From Porphyromonadaceae bacterium UBA4259 (GTDB lineage: Bacteria; Bacteroidota; Bacteroidia; Bacteroidales; Muribaculaceae): a stretch of 28,346 nucleotides of DNA. The notes beneath the pieces were generated by a model. It had not been told where the DNA came from, ran no database searches, and worked only from the letters and a program-made list of their open reading frames with translations. The stretch's first letter is position 1. Each line of letters begins with the position of its first letter. The stretch covers positions 16,207 through 44,552 of the forward strand of contig DGWL01000015.1 in NCBI GenBank assembly GCA_002396125.1, given 5' to 3'. Of the stretch, positions 24,204 through 28,346 are shown one piece after another. The position numbers were made by a program, and so were the translations under genes.

Positions 24204-24505
24204 TAGCCTTTTGTGTTAAATGATTACAATAATTTAATTATTTGTTATAATATGGTTGGTTATTAGTGCGTTTTATAAACATTTGCTAAGATACTGGCAT
24301 TTTTTGTATTGACAAAGTATTTTTAGTTTTTTTAATAAAAAGTGTTGTGCATTTGTTATTTTCTATAGGTGAAAAAGAATGATATTCGCCCAAAGCAGTT
24401 TTCTAAAGGTGGTCTCAATGGCATGAATTTAAATTTTAGTGTTCCAAATAGCTTGTAAAGTGTATGTTTTGTACCATTTTGGGTGGTTGTATTAAACTAA
24501 ATCAT

Positions 24506-24513
24506 TACTTTTG
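24506..24513 (+). promoter_or_regulatory. -7 box of first OMP gene
   Basis: TACTTTTG is identical to the greA -7 box and matches TAnnTTTG. Candidate -33 boxes lie at 24487-24489 (16 nt) or 24478-24481 (24 nt), neither ideal. The predicted start is near 24520, giving a leader of about 98 nt. Confidence 0.6.
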
Positions 24514-24519
24514 CGTCAA

Positions 24520-24567
24520 ATTTTGCGATGCAACCAAGATGATTATTGGTAAAATCACTCGCAAAAT
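24520..24567 (+). promoter_or_regulatory. 5'-terminal stem-loop in OMP leader
   Basis: A perfect 9-bp stem ATTTTGCGA / TCGCAAAAT pairs 24520-24528 with 24559-24567, and a 5-bp inner stem ACCAA / TTGGT pairs 24533-24537 with 24546-24550. It begins at the predicted transcript start. The form recalls the stabilising 5' hairpin of E. coli ompA mRNA; the role here is inference. Confidence 0.45.
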
Positions 24568-24617
24568 AAAGATAAAACGAGTTTTAAATAAGAGTTTTTA
24601 ATTAATTATTGAAGATT

Positions 24618-25208
24618 ATGAAGAAAATTGCTATCGCACTCATGTGCGTGTTTATGGCAACTGGCACTGCTATGGCACAGTTTACATTTGGTCCTAAGGT
24701 TGGTGTTGATTACACTCACTACTGGGGCAAGGATGTAGAGCATGGAGGTCAGTTCAACTATCAGGCTGGTTTATTCTTTGAATACCGCATGTCCGATAAG
24801 TTTGCTATTGCTCCCGAGATTGTGTTTGCTGCTCAAGGTGGCAAGTATGATTACGTCTTAGGTGTAACATTCAAAGAGACCGACCACGTTAACTACATCA
24901 ATGTGCCTGTAATGTTGAAGTACTATGTAACTTACGACTTGAGCATCGATTTTGGTCCACAAGTAGGTTTTAACGTTTACAGCAAGAACACTCGTGAAGT
25001 TAAATCAGGTAGTGAAAAAATCAAGGAAACTACTGATACTAAGGATATTACCAAAGCTGTTGACTTCGGACTTGGACTTGGCTTGACCTACGACATTACC
25101 GACGACGTGTTTATTCAGGGTCGTTACACCATGGGCATGACCGAAGTGTTCAAGCACTCCAAGGCTAAGAACGGCAACGCTCAAATCTCTATTGGTTACC
25201 GTTTCTAA
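24618..25208 (+). CDS. Outer-membrane beta-barrel protein (paralogue 1)
   Basis: This is a 196-aa small outer-membrane beta-barrel of the OmpX/PF13568-like class. Residues 1-20 are a signal peptide (MKKIAIALM...ATGTAMA). The mature part shows alternating aromatic beta strands (FTFGPKVGVD, YQAGLFFEYRM, APEIVFAAQGGKYD, INVPVMLKYYV, IDFGPQVGFNVY, DFGLGLGLTYDI, FIQGRYTMGM) and ends in Tyr-Arg-Phe, the C-terminal Phe used for barrel assembly. The frame is open to a TTG at 24609, but the ATG at 24618 matches the start of the second copy. The longest divergence from the paralogue lies in loop segments. The ligand or role is unknown. Confidence 0.9.
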   Translation: MKKIAIALMCVFMATGTAMAQFTFGPKVGVDYTHYWGKDVEHGGQFNYQAGLFFEYRMSDKFAIAPEIVFAAQGGKYDYVLGVTFKETDHVNYINVPVMLKYYVTYDLSIDFGPQVGFNVYSKNTREVKSGSEKIKETTDTKDITKAVDFGLGLGLTYDITDDVFIQGRYTMGMTEVFKHSKAKNGNAQISIGYRF

Positions 25209-25210
25209 TA

Positions 25211-25227
25211 AAACCAACCGTTGGTTT
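25211..25227 (+). terminator. Small hairpin between the OMP paralogues
   Basis: AAACCAA (25211-25217) pairs with TTGGTTT (25221-25227) immediately after the stop codon, but no U-tract follows. It is probably a processing or partial-termination structure rather than a full terminator. Confidence 0.3.
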
Positions 25228-25332
25228 AATAGAATAAATGCGTGCAAGCTTTGCTCTGAGCAATAGTTTGTACTTTAAATAAATAACTCGAAATTTGTTG
25301 AACTATAAGTTTAATTTTTTAAATAATAAAAG

Positions 25333-25944
25333 ATGAAGAAAATTACTATCGCACTCATGTGCATGATTATGGCCACAGGCGCTGCCATGGCACAAAAACA
25401 ATTCACTTTTGGTCCCAAAGTTGGTTTTGACCTTACTAATTACTGGGGCGAGAATGTTGAGCATGGAATGAAACCGAGCTATCAAGCCGGTCTGTTCTTT
25501 GAGTATCGTTTCACCAACAGGTTCTCGATTGCACCCGAGGTTGTGTTTGCTGCTCAAGGTGGTAAGTACGACACTAGAGCTAACATCCTTGGAGCTGATG
25601 TCGAAGTAAAAGAGACCGATAATGTAAACTACATCAATGTTCCTGTAATGCTTAAGTATTATGTTATTCCACAGTTGAGTGTTGACTTTGGTCCTCAAGT
25701 GGGGTTCAATGTTTACAGCAAGAACACAATAGAAGCTAAGGTTAATAAGGAAGGTGGAAAGATAACTACCGACATGAAGGACTTCACAAAGACTGTTGAC
25801 TTTGGTCTTGGTCTCGGCTTTACTTATAACATTGCCGAAGACGTGTTTGTTCAAGGTCGTTACACCATGGGCTTGACCGACGTGTTTGATAACATTAAGG
25901 GCAAGAACGGTAACATCCAGGTTGCTATCGGTTACCGCTTTTAA
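25333..25944 (+). CDS. Outer-membrane beta-barrel protein (paralogue 2)
   Basis: This is a 203-aa tandem paralogue of the preceding gene. The signal peptide (MKKITIALM...ATGAAMA), most barrel strands (FTFGPKVGFD, YQAGLFFEYRF, VVFAAQGGKYD, INVPVMLKYYV, VDFGPQVGFNVYSKNT, VDFGLGLGFTYNI, GRYTMGL) and the C-terminal YRF are conserved. Changes gather in predicted loops, for example an insertion after GGKYD (TRANILGADVEVKE) and a rewritten segment after YSKNT. It follows 124 nt after copy 1; there is no clear TAnnTTTG box in the gap (only a shifted TAGTTTG near 25265), so it may depend on the upstream promoter. It ends before a strong terminator. Confidence 0.9.
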   Translation: MKKITIALMCMIMATGAAMAQKQFTFGPKVGFDLTNYWGENVEHGMKPSYQAGLFFEYRFTNRFSIAPEVVFAAQGGKYDTRANILGADVEVKETDNVNYINVPVMLKYYVIPQLSVDFGPQVGFNVYSKNTIEAKVNKEGGKITTDMKDFTKTVDFGLGLGFTYNIAEDVFVQGRYTMGLTDVFDNIKGKNGNIQVAIGYRF

Positions 25945-25977
25945 TTGAGCTTAACAGAACAAGGATTTTTAAAGAAC

Positions 25978-26022
25978 AAAAAAAGTGCCCGGGTAGTTGA
26001 CTGCTCGAGCACTTCTTTTTTT
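25978..26022. terminator. Bidirectional terminator between OMP2 and waaA
   Basis: A 12-bp stem (GTGCCCGGGTAG with CTGCTCGAGCAC, one mismatch and two G-U pairs, loop TTGA), extended by A-T pairs, is flanked by an A-run on the left and TTTTTTT on the right. It can end the plus-strand OMP transcript and the convergent minus-strand waaA transcript. Confidence 0.85.
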
Positions 26023-26044
26023 GGTAAATGTGTGACAGTTGATG

Positions 26045-27274
26045 CTATCCGAAAATCTCGCTATATATGCGCTGTGTGGCGCCGGTGTGAGTGGTGATGT
26101 AGTGGCTGGCGGCGTTGCCTGCAGCCGCCAGTGCTTGTGGATTGCCAAGCAATTTGTTAAGCACTTGGTGGCATTGGTCGGCATTGTTCACGGCAAAGCC
26201 CCCGCCGCACGCTTTAAGCTCAATGGCCTCGCGAAATTTTTCGTGCTTAGGACCGAAAATCACGGGAATGCCATAGACTGCGGCCTCAGGCACATTGTGA
26301 ATGCCGTTGCCAAAGCCGCCTCCCACATAGGCGATGGTGCCGTAACGGTAAATCGATGACAGCAGCCCAAAACTGTCGATGATGATGCAGTCGAGCTGCG
26401 ATGTGTCTTTCGTGCCGAGCTGGCTATAGCGTGCCACAGGCCGCGTGATGCGACGCATCATTGCCTGCAGGCGTTGCTCGTCAAACTCATGTGGAGCGAT
26501 AATCATCTTTATCTCGGGATGCGAGTTGAAGTAGGGTAGAAGTAGGTCTTCGTCGGGTTGCCACGAACTCCCCACAACTAGCACATTGCCACACCCTTCC
26601 ACCATGTGAGCTATGGCAGGAAACTCTTTAGAGACCGCCTTTACCTGAAGCACTCGGTCGAGGCGAGTGTCGCCACACACCGTCACGTTGTCAATGCCAA
26701 TGCCATGCAGTAGCCGGCGCGACTCCTCATCTTGGACATAGAGGCGGGTGAAGCATTGTAGCATGTCGCGGAACATTCCTCCCCATGGCTTGAAGAAGCT
26801 CTGGCTATCGCGGAATATCGACGAGATGATATAGGTGGGCATATTGCGCTTCTTGAGTTGGCTCAAGAAATTGCCCCAGAACTCATACTTTACAAAGATT
26901 GCCATAGCAGGCTTCACAACGTCGAGAAAGTCGCGAGCCCGGCTGGCGGTGTCGAGTGGCATATAGCACACAGCGTCAACCTTGTCGTAGTTTTTGCGCA
27001 CCTCATAGCCGCTTGGCGAGTAGAACGTGAGAAGAATTTTGGCATCGGGCCGGTGATCTCTAATCATCTCAATTAGAGGCCTGCCTTGCTCAAACTCACC
27101 CAGCGATGATGCATGAATCCAGATGTAGCCGCCGCTTGGGTCAAGAGTGTTCTTGAGGTAGTCGATTGCTCTTGATTGTCCTTGAACGGTGAGTCGAGCC
27201 TTGCGGTGCCATGGCGATGCAAAGCGCATGCCCAGGCCTGCCATTGTGATACCTATATTGTATAATAAATTCAT
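26045..27274 (-). CDS. waaA: 3-deoxy-D-manno-octulosonic acid (Kdo) transferase
   Basis: WaaA (GT30) adds Kdo from CMP-Kdo to lipid IVA on the cytoplasmic face of the inner membrane, the step after LpxK (also in this window). The 409 aa are full length. An N-terminal membrane anchor lies at 1-18; HASSLGEFEQGRPLIE (54-69) carries the catalytic Glu E60; KYEFWGNF (129-136), GSSW (235-238), APHEF (260-264) and GGGFGNGIHNVPEAAVYG (318-335) are donor-site motifs. Whether it adds one or two Kdo residues cannot be told from sequence; Bacteroides lipid A carries a single Kdo. The upstream region holds a period-7 tandem repeat instead of an obvious promoter. Confidence 0.95.
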   Translation of the reverse strand: MNLLYNIGITMAGLGMRFASPWHRKARLTVQGQSRAIDYLKNTLDPSGGYIWIHASSLGEFEQGRPLIEMIRDHRPDAKILLTFYSPSGYEVRKNYDKVDAVCYMPLDTASRARDFLDVVKPAMAIFVKYEFWGNFLSQLKKRNMPTYIISSIFRDSQSFFKPWGGMFRDMLQCFTRLYVQDEESRRLLHGIGIDNVTVCGDTRLDRVLQVKAVSKEFPAIAHMVEGCGNVLVVGSSWQPDEDLLLPYFNSHPEIKMIIAPHEFDEQRLQAMMRRITRPVARYSQLGTKDTSQLDCIIIDSFGLLSSIYRYGTIAYVGGGFGNGIHNVPEAAVYGIPVIFGPKHEKFREAIELKACGGGFAVNNADQCHQVLNKLLGNPQALAAAGNAASHYITTHTGATQRIYSEIFG

Positions 27275-27319
27275 TGTCAGTTGTCACATAGTGTTATCAG
27301 AATTCAGATGGCTGATGTG

Positions 27320-27361
27320 TCAAATCTGAAATCTCATGTCTCAAATCTCAAGTCTGAAATC
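27320..27361. repeat. Period-7 tandem repeat (six degenerate heptamers)
   Basis: Six contiguous 7-bp units: TCAAATC, TGAAATC, TCATGTC, TCAAATC, TCAAGTC, TGAAATC (consensus T-S-A-W-R-T-C). All six end in TC and the register is unbroken over 42 bp. The tract lies in the 97-bp gap between the waaA start and the stop codon of the next minus-strand gene, 10 nt after that stop. Confidence 0.8.
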
Positions 27362-27371
27362 GATATCTTAT

Positions 27372-28346
27372 TTAAAATTGCGATTGCAGTGTAATGCCGT
27401 TAGCACCTTTCTTGTGCTTCTTGTGAAGCTTCCACAGATTGCGGTCGAGATAGAACCTCACTGCCAGTTGTTGCCAAAAGGCCGTTGTCTTGTCGGTGGC
27501 ATGAAATGTTAGTCGTGCTTCAAGGTTCAAGAAGTCGCGGCTGAAAATTGTGGCAACCAGGTCGGTTCGGCTGTAGAATTTGTTGTGGTAATACTGGTCG
27601 CCTTGATAGAGAAGGGAACCATATTTCTCATATAGTGGCATTTGTCGCTTGCCGGCATAGATGTTCTCGATTAACGATAGCCAGCGCCAGTTGCCAGTGA
27701 GCTGTCCAATAAAGCCAGCCTGGGTGTGCCACTTGCTGCTTTCTATGCGGTCGCGATCAAGCGACAATAGCATTCCTGCCCATGCGCTTATCTTTCCGTT
27801 ATGCCAGTGGTGTGTGAACCCCAGTTGGGGGCTAAATACAACGTTATCAACAACTCCTTCGTTCTCCAACGGATTTTTGTAACTCTTTGCCAGGTGATTG
27901 TATCTCAGGACGGCTGAGGCGCTTAGGTGATTGTCGCCCTTGGTGGTGCGCCATCCCACTTGTGCCGTTGCATCAAACGCTTCACGCTTATAGTTGGTGC
28001 GGAATTGACGCCAGTCAATCCATGAGTAAAGCCAGAAGTGTGGTTTCTGGATGTTTATAACAGCACCCTTTATGTTGGGTTGAACATAATTGATAGAATC
28101 GCTACGCAAGAAGAGTGGAATGTTGTTGTTCAATTCGTTGGGAATAACTCCAAACTTGAATTCATAGCCCTTTCTCGAGTCCTTGTAATGGTAGTGGAGT
28201 GCAGGCAGCACTTTGTACTTGGCCAGGTTGTCAATCATGGGCTGATACCATGTCACACCACCCATTATTCTATGTCGCTCATGATCCATCGACACTCCAA
28301 TTTGAGGTGTGATGCGAGTGAAAATAAACGTTTGGGCCGGTGTTTC
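27372..28346 (-). CDS. Probable outer-membrane beta-barrel protein, 5' end outside window
   Basis: I do not recognise the family. The frame is open from the right edge (no real start visible; a GTG at 28295 is internal because 17 more in-frame codons precede it, reading ETPAQTFIFTRITPQIG) to TAA at 27372, at least 324 residues. The sequence is rich in alternating aromatic and polar residues typical of barrel strands (LYSWIDWRQFRTNYKRE, FSPQLGFTHHWHNGKISAWA, NLEARLTFHATDKTTAF, WQQLAVRFYLDRNLW) and ends in LQSQF with a terminal Phe, as outer-membrane barrels do. A Lys/His-rich loop (KLHKKHKKG) precedes the last strand. It lies upstream of waaA on the same strand and may be co-transcribed. Assignment as a barrel is inference from composition. 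Confidence 0.6.
   Translation of the reverse strand, partial: ETPAQTFIFTRITPQIGVSMDHERHRIMGGVTWYQPMIDNLAKYKVLPALHYHYKDSRKGYEFKFGVIPNELNNNIPLFLRSDSINYVQPNIKGAVINIQKPHFWLYSWIDWRQFRTNYKREAFDATAQVGWRTTKGDNHLSASAVLRYNHLAKSYKNPLENEGVVDNVVFSPQLGFTHHWHNGKISAWAGMLLSLDRDRIESSKWHTQAGFIGQLTGNWRWLSLIENIYAGKRQMPLYEKYGSLLYQGDQYYHNKFYSRTDLVATIFSRDFLNLEARLTFHATDKTTAFWQQLAVRFYLDRNLWKLHKKHKKGANGITLQSQF

Larger units (their letters stand above)
24204..24617. other. Divergent intergenic region (AT-rich)
   Basis: This 414-bp gap lies between the minus-strand PD40-amidase operon and the plus-strand OMP pair. It holds the promoter box and structured leader of the first OMP gene (24506-24567) and, presumably, the operon promoter on the other strand. 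Apart from these I see no ORF with support, no tandem repeat and no RNA gene in it. Confidence 0.6.

Noticed and set aside
1..28346. tRNA, rRNA, CRISPR, IS element or prophage
   Set aside because: No cloverleaf-like segments, spaced direct repeats, transposase or integrase frames were seen; gene content is ordinary chromosomal.

Overview
The window reads as chromosomal DNA of a Bacteroidales bacterium. The reasons are: Bacteroidetes-type promoter boxes (TAnnTTTG) upstream of most transcription units; AT-rich leaders without Shine-Dalgarno sequences; a Bacteroidetes-style sppA-lpxK-PNP-thiL order; a GlnRS; a secreted protease with a type IX secretion-like C-terminal domain; and dockerin-bearing surface proteins. 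The mix of dockerin and T9SS-type C-termini and the moderate GC content would fit Muribaculaceae or Prevotellaceae, but I cannot fix the family from sequence alone. I see no rRNA, tRNA, IS element, phage or CRISPR.

Layout from left to right. (1) A terminator, then greA and a HIT-family gene behind a good promoter and a leader that contains an intrinsic-terminator-like hairpin. (2) A short gene (48 aa, one membrane helix) with its own -7 box, convergent with a secreted, probably flavinylated FMN-binding protein. (3) A plus-strand operon of tsaC (tRNA t6A), a polyprenyl-phosphate sugar-1-phosphate transferase, a ClC channel/transporter with CBS domains, and fmt. (4) On the minus strand, a PASTA-domain membrane protein, a terminator-like hairpin, and rluD. 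(5) A large secreted M6 metalloprotease (minus), divergent from glnS (plus). (6) A two-gene plus-strand unit: a small HU/IHF-like protein overlapped by a HU-like domain / transmembrane helix / LysM fusion. (7) A minus-strand operon sppA - lpxK - PNP - thiL. (8) A minus-strand operon of a beta-propeller (PD40) protein and an Amidase_3 / Ig-like / dockerin protein. (9) Two tandem paralogous outer-membrane beta-barrel genes (plus). (10) waaA (Kdo transferase) on the minus strand, then a period-7 tandem repeat, then the 3' part of a probable outer-membrane protein running off the right edge.

Functionally the window is dominated by envelope biology (LpxK and WaaA for lipid A-Kdo, the sugar transferase for surface glycans, PASTA, amidase, LysM fusion, SppA, OMPs) together with translation and tRNA genes (tsaC, fmt, glnS, rluD). 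The most unusual item is the HU-TM-LysM fusion beside a small HU homologue: its architecture would allow a physical link between nucleoid DNA and the peptidoglycan. Several leaders also hold RNA structure suggestive of post-initiation control (greA, rluD, sppA, first OMP gene).
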